The notes under the pieces were generated by a model that saw nothing but the letters and a program-made list of their open reading frames with translations, did no database searches and had not been told where the DNA came from. From assembly GCF_003351765.1 (NCBI RefSeq), contig NZ_CP031229.1, positions 558,001 to 622,000 on the forward strand: a stretch of DNA of 64,000 nucleotides, written 5' to 3'. The stretch comes from Ornithinimicrobium avium. Lineage in GTDB: Bacteria; Actinomycetota; Actinomycetes; Actinomycetales; Dermatophilaceae. The position numbers and the translations under genes are program-made. Shown piece after piece: positions 42,148 through 49,564 of the stretch. Each line of letters opens with the position of its first letter. Position 1 is the first letter of the stretch.

Positions 42148-42759
42148 ATGAACGTCCGCAGTCTTCACTATGTATGCAGCGGCGTGCTGGGCTTGGCGCT
42201 GATCGGAGGGACAACGGCCGCAGCGGCGACCGATTCAGCAGACGAATCGCGTCCGGAATATGCTGCCGTCGCAAATAATCCACACATTTCGGCGCAGGTG
42301 ATGGAAAGCCTACCCGATATGATAAGAGATGATCCCGATGTATACATATCGCCAGATATCACTGAGGATACGGTAATCGTCGACGCTAACGGCGATTTGG
42401 TGCCCGGGCAGAATGGAGAAGAGGCCCAAGTCGCGGCCAGTACGTGCGGCAATGGCTTCAATGCCGGCTGGGCCGGGAATTACGTTTATAGCCGGTCAAA
42501 TTGCGCACTTTGGGGTCACGATGGGTATTACATCACTTATCGTTGGAGCTACGGGGTCTTGGGGCCAAATGTGAGCATGAAGGTGAAGGGGTATCTTTAC
42601 CCTGGGCCGTATGCGGCGTGGCAATACGGGGGTACCTACAATCCTGGAAGTTATCGAATTCATTGGGGCAACGTGTTGGCGTACCCAGAAGTGGGCGGTG
42701 CCAGCGTGTCGGCCACGTCTTCGAATAGAGTCTCTTGGTATCACTCAAAAAGCTCCTAA
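42148..42759 (+). CDS. Secreted protein of unknown function, low GC
   Basis: I do not recognise this 203-residue protein. It has a signal peptide (about 1-27), an acidic pro-region-like segment (30-95, with D-P-D-V-Y-I-S-P-D-I) and a C-terminal domain (97-203) rich in Tyr, Trp and Gly with a Cys100-Cys119 pair, probably beta-structured and secreted. It uses AT-rich codons (ATA, AAT, TAT) avoided by all neighbours. It sits between two FKBP genes that are usually adjacent. Both facts suggest recent acquisition. A secreted effector or toxin is conceivable but unsupported. Confidence 0.72.
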   Translation: MNVRSLHYVCSGVLGLALIGGTTAAAATDSADESRPEYAAVANNPHISAQVMESLPDMIRDDPDVYISPDITEDTVIVDANGDLVPGQNGEEAQVAASTCGNGFNAGWAGNYVYSRSNCALWGHDGYYITYRWSYGVLGPNVSMKVKGYLYPGPYAAWQYGGTYNPGSYRIHWGNVLAYPEVGGASVSATSSNRVSWYHSKSS

Positions 42760-42971
42760 TGAGATTGGCCAAGGCTTTGAGAAATCCGGTCGCGTTTCAT
42801 TCCGCAAGTGAACCCGAACCAGCCCTTCTCATGGCGTCCGCACTGCCTTTGCCGGACCAATCGCGGATCCTCGGCCCATGTGCCACGCCAGTATCGTCGT
42901 AGTTATCTCTGCTACTGACCGAGCCTCAAGCCGTGCCCGCCTGGCATACGGCGAATCTAAAGGAACAGCAC

Positions 42972-43370
42972 ATGAGCCAGTCACCGTTCGGCGAGGTCAG
43001 GAAGGCCAAGCCCGAGATCGACTTCCCCGGCGACACCCCGCCCACCGAGCTGGAGATCGAGGACATCGAGGTCGGCAAGGGCGAGGAGGCGACCGCCGGA
43101 AAGCAGATCTCGGCGCACTACGTCGGCGTCGCCTGGTCCACCGCCGAGGAGTTCGACGCCTCCTGGAACCGCGGCCAGCCGCTCGACTTCACCGTCGGGG
43201 TGGGCCAGGTCATCGCGGGCTGGGACCAGGGCCTGCTCGGCATGAAGGTCGGCGGCCGCCGCAAGATCACCATCCCGCCGCACCTGGGCTACGGCGACCG
43301 CGGTGCGGGCGCCGCCATCAAGGGCGGCGAGACGCTGATCTTCGTCGTCGACCTGGTCGACGTGCGCTGA
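42972..43370 (+). CDS. FKBP-type peptidyl-prolyl cis-trans isomerase, small
   Basis: The 132-residue protein is a single FKBP domain without a signal peptide. V-I-A-G-W-D-Q-G-L-L-G-M-K-V-G-G-R-R and the Y-G-D-R-G-A-G loop near the C-terminus are the FK506-binding core. It would act in the cytoplasm. ATG 42972 is chosen over an upstream in-frame start because the extra 13 residues do not belong to the domain. The 212 bases before it show no other gene. Confidence 0.94.
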   Translation: MSQSPFGEVRKAKPEIDFPGDTPPTELEIEDIEVGKGEEATAGKQISAHYVGVAWSTAEEFDASWNRGQPLDFTVGVGQVIAGWDQGLLGMKVGGRRKITIPPHLGYGDRGAGAAIKGGETLIFVVDLVDVR

Positions 43371-43394
43371 CCCCGGTGCGCCCGCGCGCCCCCG

Positions 43395-44333
43395 TCAGCC
43401 CTGCGGCTGGCGGGGGCGCAGCACGTGCAGCCCCAGGTCGGCCGAGAGCTGCCGGAAGGCGAGCTCGCCGCGCACCGAGGTGCCGTGGCCGTCGAGCCTG
43501 GGGGAGTAGGTCGCGATGCCGCACCGACCCGGCACGGCGCCGAAGATGCCGCCGCTGATGCCGCTCTTGGCCGGGATGCCGACGGTGGAGACCCAGTCGC
43601 CCGCGGAGTCGTACATGCCGCAGGTGAGCATCACCGACAGCACCTGCTGGGTCGCCTTGAGGTGGAGGGCGCGCTCGTCGCTGCCCGGGACGAGTCCACC
43701 GGTGGCGAGGGTGGCGCCGATCCGCGCCAGCTCGACCGTGCTCACCTCCAGCGCGCACTGCCGAGAGTAGCCGTCCACCACGTCGTGGGGGTCGTCGGGC
43801 AGCACCGACAGGGCCCTGACCATGTGGGCGATGCCGAGGTTGCGGTCGCCGCGCTCCATCTCCTGGGCGTAGCAGTCCTGGTCCATCGCCAGGTCCCGGC
43901 CGGCCATCCGCGAGTGCAGCTGGCGGATCCGCTCGAAGCGGTCGTCCGCGTGGGGCCCGCGCACCAGGGAGTGGGCCACCAGGGCGCCGGCGTTGATCAT
44001 CGGGTTGTCCGGCCGGTTGGACTCCTCGTCGAGGCTGATCCGGTTGAACGCGTCGCCCGACGGCTCGACGTCGACGTGCCGCAGCACCTCGGCCAGCCCC
44101 ACGTCCTCGATCGCCTGCCCGTAGACCGCCGGCTTGCTCATCGACTGGATCGGGAACAGCTGTTCGGTGTCGCCGGCGCTCCACACCTGCCCGTCGACGT
44201 CGACGATCGCGACGGCGAGCAGGTCGGGGTCGGCCTCGGCGTGCACCGGCAGGTCGTGCGGGGCGCCGCGGTCCAGGTCGCGGACGCTCTCGAGGAGCTC
44301 GCTCAGGTATGCGGTGACGTCCTGGGTGGGCAT
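43395..44333 (-). CDS. glsA: Glutaminase A
   Basis: The 312-residue protein is a serine-dependent beta-lactamase-fold glutaminase that hydrolyses glutamine to glutamate and ammonia. The catalytic motif Q-S-M-S-K is at about residues 63-67, with N-P-M-I-N-A-G-A near 110 and A-K-S-G-I-S-G-G-I near 255. Length matches the bacterial GlsA family. Its start lies six bases after a TAGGGT element located in the 3' end of the DUF3866 gene, so it can be transcribed separately. Confidence 0.95.
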   Translation of the reverse strand: MPTQDVTAYLSELLESVRDLDRGAPHDLPVHAEADPDLLAVAIVDVDGQVWSAGDTEQLFPIQSMSKPAVYGQAIEDVGLAEVLRHVDVEPSGDAFNRISLDEESNRPDNPMINAGALVAHSLVRGPHADDRFERIRQLHSRMAGRDLAMDQDCYAQEMERGDRNLGIAHMVRALSVLPDDPHDVVDGYSRQCALEVSTVELARIGATLATGGLVPGSDERALHLKATQQVLSVMLTCGMYDSAGDWVSTVGIPAKSGISGGIFGAVPGRCGIATYSPRLDGHGTSVRGELAFRQLSADLGLHVLRPRQPQG

Positions 44334-44339
44334 GGCGTC

Positions 44340-44345
44340 ACCCTA
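44340..44345 (-). promoter_or_regulatory. -10 element TAGGGT, leaderless start of glsA
   Basis: On the minus strand TAGGGT overlaps the DUF3866 stop codon and ends six bases before ATG 44333. Confidence 0.5.
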
Positions 44346-45455
44346 GGCGCCGGCGCGTCGGGCGGCGTGCGCGCCCGCAGCGGCTGCCGCCAGGAACGAG
44401 GCGGTGTCCTGCTCGAGACCGCGTCCCATGGTGGACAGGCGCACGGGCACCTCGCGCAGCGCGTCGAGGAGGCCGTCCACCACGACCTCGACCATCGACA
44501 GGTGGGGGGCGCCGCCGACAAGGTCGTCCACCTGCGCCCGGACCTGGGTCAGGCAACGGTCGGTGTCCGGCAGGCCGGTGGTGCCGACCGGCACCACGAT
44601 CTCGGCCGGGTGCGCCAGCACGCGTGCGTATGCCGTCGCGCTGTGGTGCGACAGGCCGCGGTGCCTCGGTCTGGGGTCGGACTGCGAGACGCGGAGCGAG
44701 GCGACGGCCCGCCCGCCGAGCACGGCCGCGGCGTTGAGCGCCTCGCCGGCATGCACGCCGGAGAAGCCCCACCGGGTGCCGGTCCCGAGGTTGCCCGGGC
44801 CCTGGACGACGACGACCAGGTCGGCACCGAGGAGGTGGTGGGCGGCCAGCAGCGCGCTGTGCACGGTGACCGCCTCGAGGTCGCCGCCGTAGGCCTGCCC
44901 GGCGGTGACCGTCGCCGCGAGCCAGCCGGCCGCGCGCAGGTCGGCGCAGGTGCGCGAGAACGCCGCGGGCAGCGCGCCGCCGTCGGTCATGACGTAGGCG
45001 ACCCGTGCCTCGGGCCGGACCGTCCGGACGCCGGCCAGCACCGCGGGGAGCGCGGAGTGCAGGTCGGCCGCCACGACCGGCATCCCGTCGAGGTCGTCGG
45101 CGTCCTCGAGCAGGACGTGGTGCTCGCCCTCCGGATCGTCGGCGCCCAGCACCATCGTCTGCAGCGGGGTGTAGCGCGCCTTGACCAGGTGCCCCGGCGC
45201 GTCGGGGTCGGGGGAGGGCCAGGCTCCCGGCCGGTCGGGGACGGCGACGACCACGGCATACCCACCCGTGCCCAGGTCGCGCTCCAGGGCGGTGGTGTTG
45301 AGCAGCACCCGGTCGCCGGCCACCGGAGTGCCGACGACGTCGCGGTAGGCCAGCGCGCGGACGGTCCCCCGGGCCTCGACGGCCACGTCGAGGACGACCA
45401 CGCCTTCCCACCCTGGCCGCTCGCCGGTCACGATGCCCTCTCGCCACTGGATCAC
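44343..45455 (-). CDS. DUF3866 family protein
   Basis: The 370-residue protein matches DUF3866, a conserved actinobacterial family that normally stands head to head with pafB. The N-terminus I-Q-W-R-E-G-I-V-T and a glycine-rich G-P-G-N-L-G-T-G-T-R-W-G-F-S-G near residue 215 are typical. Function is unknown. It begins with GTG 45455, six bases after TAGTCT on the minus strand, and glsA follows with a nine-base gap. Confidence 0.9.
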   Translation of the reverse strand: MIQWREGIVTGERPGWEGVVVLDVAVEARGTVRALAYRDVVGTPVAGDRVLLNTTALERDLGTGGYAVVVAVPDRPGAWPSPDPDAPGHLVKARYTPLQTMVLGADDPEGEHHVLLEDADDLDGMPVVAADLHSALPAVLAGVRTVRPEARVAYVMTDGGALPAAFSRTCADLRAAGWLAATVTAGQAYGGDLEAVTVHSALLAAHHLLGADLVVVVQGPGNLGTGTRWGFSGVHAGEALNAAAVLGGRAVASLRVSQSDPRPRHRGLSHHSATAYARVLAHPAEIVVPVGTTGLPDTDRCLTQVRAQVDDLVGGAPHLSMVEVVVDGLLDALREVPVRLSTMGRGLEQDTASFLAAAAAGAHAARRAGA

Positions 45456-45461
45456 ACCAGG

Positions 45462-45474
45462 AGACTAGTAGCCT
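45462..45474. promoter_or_regulatory. Back-to-back -10 elements for DUF3866 and pafB
   Basis: TAGTCT (minus strand, 45462-45467) and TAGCCT (plus strand, 45469-45474) serve divergent starts at 45455 and 45482 with gaps of six and seven bases. Only 26 bases separate the two start codons, so both mRNAs are predicted leaderless and polymerases must compete. Confidence 0.6.
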
Positions 45475-45481
45475 GCTCCTC

Positions 45482-46489
45482 ATGCCCAAGGCCACGAAGG
45501 GTCCGTCGCCCGCGGCGGCCAAGACCGAGCGGCTGCTCAACCTCGTCATCGCGCTGCTCTCGACGCGCCAGCCGCTGTCCAAGGCACGCATCCGCGAGGC
45601 GGTGCCGGACTACAGCGACAACGACGAGGCGTTCGAGCGGATGTTCGAGCGCGACAAGGACGAGCTGCGCGCGCTCGGGATCCCGCTGCGGACCGAGCCG
45701 ATCGACCCGTTCTTCGACGACGAGCCCGGCTACCGCATCGACCAGCGCGAGTACGCCCTGCCCGAGCTGTCCTTCGAGCCCGACGAGCTGGCGGTCATCG
45801 GGCTGGCCAGCCGCGCCTGGAGCCACGCGAGCCTGGCCGGCCCGGCCGCGCAGGCCATGCGCAAGCTCGAGGCCGCCGGGGTCGTGCGGGACGAGGCCTC
45901 GGTAGCCGGCATCGAGCCGCTGCTGCGCACCAGCGAGCCGGCCTTCGAGCCGGTGCGCGACGCCGTGCTGACCCGCACACCGCTGACCTTCGACTACCGC
46001 GGCGGCAGCGGCGACCTCGCCCAGCGGCACGTGCAGCCGTGGTCGCTGACCAGCTGGCACGGCCGCTGGTACGTCACCGGCCACGACCTCGACCGCGACG
46101 CACCGCGCGTCTTCCGGCTGGACCGGATCAGCGGGCGGCCCGCCCGCGCCGGCCGCCCGGGAGGGTATGACGTGCCCGCCGACCACGACCCGCTCACGAT
46201 GATCCGTGCCTCCTCGGGCGACGCGCCCGGCACGAGCGTGGTGGCGCGGCTGCGCGTGCGCGACCGGGCGGCGTCCTCGCTGCGGCGGCGCGGCACGGTC
46301 GTGACCGACCGGTCCGCGCCCGAGGGGTGGGACACGCTGGAGCTGGCTGTCGGCGACCTGCGCGCCCTGGCCGAGGAGGTGGCGGCCGCCGGCGCCGACG
46401 TGCGCGTCGCAGAGCCGCCCGAGCTCGCCGAGCAGGTCCGCTCGATCCTGCAGGCCGTCCTGGACGCGCACGGGGCAGGCGCAGCATGA
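45482..46489 (+). CDS. pafB: WYL-domain transcriptional regulator PafB
   Basis: The 335-residue protein has an N-terminal helix-turn-helix (about 15-70) and a WYL domain with W-S-L-T-S-W-H-G-R-W-Y-V-T-G near 180. PafB and PafC act together as an activator of RecA/LexA-independent DNA damage genes in mycobacteria. The four-base overlap with pafC reflects that partnership. It starts leaderless at ATG 45482. Confidence 0.94.
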   Translation: MPKATKGPSPAAAKTERLLNLVIALLSTRQPLSKARIREAVPDYSDNDEAFERMFERDKDELRALGIPLRTEPIDPFFDDEPGYRIDQREYALPELSFEPDELAVIGLASRAWSHASLAGPAAQAMRKLEAAGVVRDEASVAGIEPLLRTSEPAFEPVRDAVLTRTPLTFDYRGGSGDLAQRHVQPWSLTSWHGRWYVTGHDLDRDAPRVFRLDRISGRPARAGRPGGYDVPADHDPLTMIRASSGDAPGTSVVARLRVRDRAASSLRRRGTVVTDRSAPEGWDTLELAVGDLRALAEEVAAAGADVRVAEPPELAEQVRSILQAVLDAHGAGAA

Positions 46490-47460
46490 GCACCTACGAG
46501 AGCGCCACCTCGCGCCTGGGCCGGCTGCTGGCGATGGTGCCCTGGCTGCTCAACCGGCAGGGCATCGACCTGGCCAGCGCCGCCGCCGAGCTCGGCGTGA
46601 GCGAGTCCCAGGTCGTCGACGACCTCCAGGTCCTCTTCGTCTGCGGCACGCCCGGGCACTACCCGGACGACCTCATCGACGCACAGTGGGAGGACGGGCG
46701 CGTCTACGTCTCCAACGCCGACTCGATCGCCCGACCCCTGCGGCTCGGGCGGGACGAGGCCCTCGCCCTGATCGTCGCCCTGCGCGCACTGGCGGACACG
46801 CCGGGGCTCGCGCACAGCGACGCCGTCGACCGGGCGCTGGCCAAGCTGGAGCAGGCCGCCGGCGACGTCGCACAGGCCGCGGGCAAGGTGAGCGTCGACC
46901 TCGAGCCCGAGCTGCCCGCCGACATGGTCGGGGCCGTGCGCACCGCGCTGACGGAGTCGCGCCGCATGCACCTGCGCTACCGGGTCGCCAGCCGGGACGA
47001 GACCACCGAGCGCGACGTCGACCCGTTGCGGGTCGTCTCGGTCGACGGCCGGTGGTACCTGGAGGGCTGGTGCCACCGCGCCCAGGGCGTGCGGCTCTTC
47101 CGCCTGGACCGGGTCGAGGACGCCCAGGTCCTCGACCAGCCGGCGACGCCGCCGGCCGGCCTGCCCGAGCGCGACCTGTCCGGTGGCGCGTTCCGCGGCT
47201 CGCCGGAGGACCTCGTGGTGACGCTCCACCTGGAGCCTGGGTCGGCCTGGGTGGCCGAGAGCTTCCCCGTGGAATCGGTCACCGAGCTCGGCGACGGGCG
47301 GCTGGAGGTGACGATGCGGGTCGGCGACCCGCGCTGGCTGCACCGGCTCGTGCGCCGCCAGGGCGGGGGAGTGCGCGTGCTCGCACCTGGCCCCCTGGTG
47401 GAGGAGGTCGCGGCCCGGGCGCGGGCCGCGCTGGAGGGCTACGGGATGGAAGAGGGCTGA
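46486..47460 (+). CDS. pafC: WYL-domain transcriptional regulator PafC
   Basis: The 324-residue protein repeats the PafB architecture, with an N-terminal helix-turn-helix (about 8-75) and a WYL domain with S-V-D-G-R-W-Y-L-E-G-W near 185. It partners PafB. ATG 46486 overlaps the pafB stop, which supports this start and 1:1 expression. The tatA gene follows after about 85 bases. Confidence 0.93.
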   Translation: MSTYESATSRLGRLLAMVPWLLNRQGIDLASAAAELGVSESQVVDDLQVLFVCGTPGHYPDDLIDAQWEDGRVYVSNADSIARPLRLGRDEALALIVALRALADTPGLAHSDAVDRALAKLEQAAGDVAQAAGKVSVDLEPELPADMVGAVRTALTESRRMHLRYRVASRDETTERDVDPLRVVSVDGRWYLEGWCHRAQGVRLFRLDRVEDAQVLDQPATPPAGLPERDLSGGAFRGSPEDLVVTLHLEPGSAWVAESFPVESVTELGDGRLEVTMRVGDPRWLHRLVRRQGGGVRVLAPGPLVEEVAARARAALEGYGMEEG

Positions 47461-47545
47461 GCACCCAGCCGGCGCAGCTAGACTGACGCGCGCAGAGTGC
47501 GCCCTCCCGACGGGGTGCGCCCGACAGAAGAGAGGTGACCTCCGC

Positions 47546-47800
47546 ATGGGAGGTATCAAGCTGTGGCACATCATCGTCCTGATCATCGCCTTCGTGGTGC
47601 TCTTCGGGTGGAAGAACCTGCCCAGCGCCGCCCGGAGCCTGGGTGAGTCGATGCGCGTCTTCAAGTCCGAGGTCGACCAGATGAAGGACGACAGCGCCGC
47701 CCGCAAGGACAAGGACAAGGGCGAGCCCGAGGACACCGCCCAGGAGGAGTACCGCCGCCTCGACGAGGGGCGCGGCGACGAGACCACCCCGCGCGCCTGA
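47546..47800 (+). CDS. tatA: Sec-independent protein translocase TatA
   Basis: The 84-residue protein has one N-terminal membrane helix (about 6-20), the F-G-W-K-N-L-P hinge, an amphipathic helix (about 25-45) and a charged tail, the TatA pattern. With TatC it transports folded proteins carrying twin-arginine signals. A GAGAGGTG site precedes the ATG. No tatB-like gene is adjacent. Confidence 0.94.
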   Translation: MGGIKLWHIIVLIIAFVVLFGWKNLPSAARSLGESMRVFKSEVDQMKDDSAARKDKDKGEPEDTAQEEYRRLDEGRGDETTPRA

Positions 47801-47841
47801 CCCCGCCCGCCGCATACCCCTGACCGGGAGGACCCAGGCCG

Positions 47842-48654
47842 ATGGCGCACGCCGCGCGGACGAAGAACCCCGAGGGACGGATGTCCCTGGGGGAGCACTT
47901 CCGTGAGCTGCGCAACCGGCTGCTGATCTCCTCCCTCGTCGTGGCCGCCGGCGCCGTCGTCGGCTGGTACTTCTACGACCCGATCGTCGACTTCATCTCC
48001 GCACCCGTGACGGCCGTGCGCAACGCCGAGGGCGGGCGCATCGTCACCCTCAACTTCGACACGCTCACCGGGGCCTTCGCGATGCAGATGAAGGTCTCGG
48101 TCTTCGCCGGCATCCTGCTGGCCAGCCCGGTGTGGATCTGGCAGGGGTGGGGATTCCTCCTGCCGGGCCTGACGCCCAAGGAGAAGCGGGTCGCGCTGTC
48201 CTACTTCTTCGCCGCGATCCCCCTCTTCCTGCTGGGCGCCGCACTGGCGGGCTTCAGCTTCCCCCGCCTCTACCGGATCCTGCTCGAGTTCGCGCCGGAC
48301 AACTTCACCAACATCCAGAACGCCAACGACTACCTGTCCACGGCGATGTTCTTTGTCCTCGCCTTCGGCCTGGCCTTCCTGCTCCCGGTCCTCCTCGTCG
48401 CGCTCAACCAGATCGGGATCCTGCCGGCGCGCACGATGCTCAAGGGCTGGCGGATCACCCTCTTCCTCTGCCTGGTCTTCTCGGCGTTCATGACGCCCGA
48501 CCCCTCCGGCTTCGCGATGATCGTGATGGCGATGCCGATCTTCGTCCTCTACTGGTGCGCGGTCGCGCTGTCCTTCGCCCTCGAGCGGCGCAAGCGCCGG
48601 CGCGCGGACCGCCACGACGACCTCGCACCGGACGAGGCGACCCCGCTGCCATGA
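47842..48654 (+). CDS. tatC: Sec-independent protein translocase TatC
   Basis: The 270-residue protein has six membrane helices and the TatC N-terminal signature H-F-R-E-L-R-N-R-L near residue 20, which binds the twin-arginine signal. F-M-T-P-D-P-S-G lies in the loop before the last pair of helices. It is 41 bases after tatA and overlaps the lipid kinase gene by four bases (ATGA), so all three are probably co-transcribed. Confidence 0.95.
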   Translation: MAHAARTKNPEGRMSLGEHFRELRNRLLISSLVVAAGAVVGWYFYDPIVDFISAPVTAVRNAEGGRIVTLNFDTLTGAFAMQMKVSVFAGILLASPVWIWQGWGFLLPGLTPKEKRVALSYFFAAIPLFLLGAALAGFSFPRLYRILLEFAPDNFTNIQNANDYLSTAMFFVLAFGLAFLLPVLLVALNQIGILPARTMLKGWRITLFLCLVFSAFMTPDPSGFAMIVMAMPIFVLYWCAVALSFALERRKRRRADRHDDLAPDEATPLP

Positions 48655-49550
48655 GGTATGCCGTCGCGCACGGACGGCGGTCCGGGCGCGGCGGCGCCGC
48701 CGCCCTGGGCGCCGAGGCGGTCGCCCGGCTGCGCGCGGCCGGTCACCGGGTCACCGAGATCGAGGCCGGCTCCTACGAGGAGGCCCGGGCCCGCTGCGGG
48801 GCGGCGGTGGCGGACGGGGTGGACGTTCTGACGGTGGCCGGCGGCGACGGCCTGGTGAGCCTGGCCACCCAGCTGTGCGCCGGGACGGACACGGCCGTCG
48901 GGATACTCCCGGCCGGCACCGGTAACGACAACGCCCGCTCGCTGGGCATCCCGCGCGACCCCGAGGGTGCGCTGGCGACCCTCGTGGAGGGAGACCTGCG
49001 CATCCTCGACACCCTCCACGTCGCCGAGCTCGACCGGCACGTGCTCGGCTCGGTCAACGCCGCCCTGGACGCGCGGATCGCGCACCGGGCCACGCTGCTG
49101 CCGCGCCCGCTGGGGGCCGCCAGCTACACGGTCGCGGCCCTGGTCGAGATCGCCCGACTGCGGTGGACCCCGCCGCTGCACTACCGCCTCACCCTCACCG
49201 GGCCGCACGGCGAGGACACCCAGGAGCTGGACGCGCTCGTGGTCGTCCCCGCCAACCTGCCCTATCTGGGCGGAGGCCTGCACCTGTCGCCCGGCAGCGA
49301 CCCGGCCGACGGGCTGCTCGACCTGGTCGTGGTCAGGCCGCTCTCCCCCTCGCGCGCCCTCGCGCTGCTGCACGCGGTCCGGGCGGGACGGCATACCTCG
49401 ATGCCGGAGGTGGAGGTGCGCCGCGCGACCCGGGTCCGCATCGAGGGACCCGCGGACGTCGTCGCCCACGGCGACGGGGAGGCCCTCGGCCCGCTGCCTC
49501 TCACCGTCGAGGTGCGCCCGGCGTCCGTGCAGGTGGTCGTCCCGCGCTGA
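48651..49550 (+). CDS. Diacylglycerol kinase-family lipid kinase
   Basis: The 299-residue protein has the DAGK catalytic domain with G-G-D-G at residues 64-67 and P-A-G-T-G-N-D near 89, both needed for ATP and substrate binding. It would phosphorylate diacylglycerol or a related lipid; sphingosine kinase-like specificity cannot be excluded. The linkage tatC, lipid kinase, helY is conserved in actinobacteria. Confidence 0.9.
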   Translation: MRYAVAHGRRSGRGGAAALGAEAVARLRAAGHRVTEIEAGSYEEARARCGAAVADGVDVLTVAGGDGLVSLATQLCAGTDTAVGILPAGTGNDNARSLGIPRDPEGALATLVEGDLRILDTLHVAELDRHVLGSVNAALDARIAHRATLLPRPLGAASYTVAALVEIARLRWTPPLHYRLTLTGPHGEDTQELDALVVVPANLPYLGGGLHLSPGSDPADGLLDLVVVRPLSPSRALALLHAVRAGRHTSMPEVEVRRATRVRIEGPADVVAHGDGEALGPLPLTVEVRPASVQVVVPR

Positions 49551-49552
49551 CA

Positions 49553-49558
49553 TAGCCT
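49553..49558 (+). promoter_or_regulatory. -10 element TAGCCT, leaderless start of helY
   Basis: TAGCCT ends six bases before ATG 49565, directly after the lipid kinase stop. Confidence 0.55.
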
Positions 49559-49564
49559 GAGGGC

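Noticed and set aside
42014..42151. 45-codon frame ending in an ATGA overlap with the 42148 gene
   Set aside because: It crosses the likely extended -10 promoter of that gene, has a C8 run and no recognisable domain, so it is probably chance or a remnant.
44343..46489. DUF3866 as a proteasome accessory gene because of its place next to pafB
   Set aside because: Head-to-head position alone does not show function; nothing in its sequence links it to Pup.
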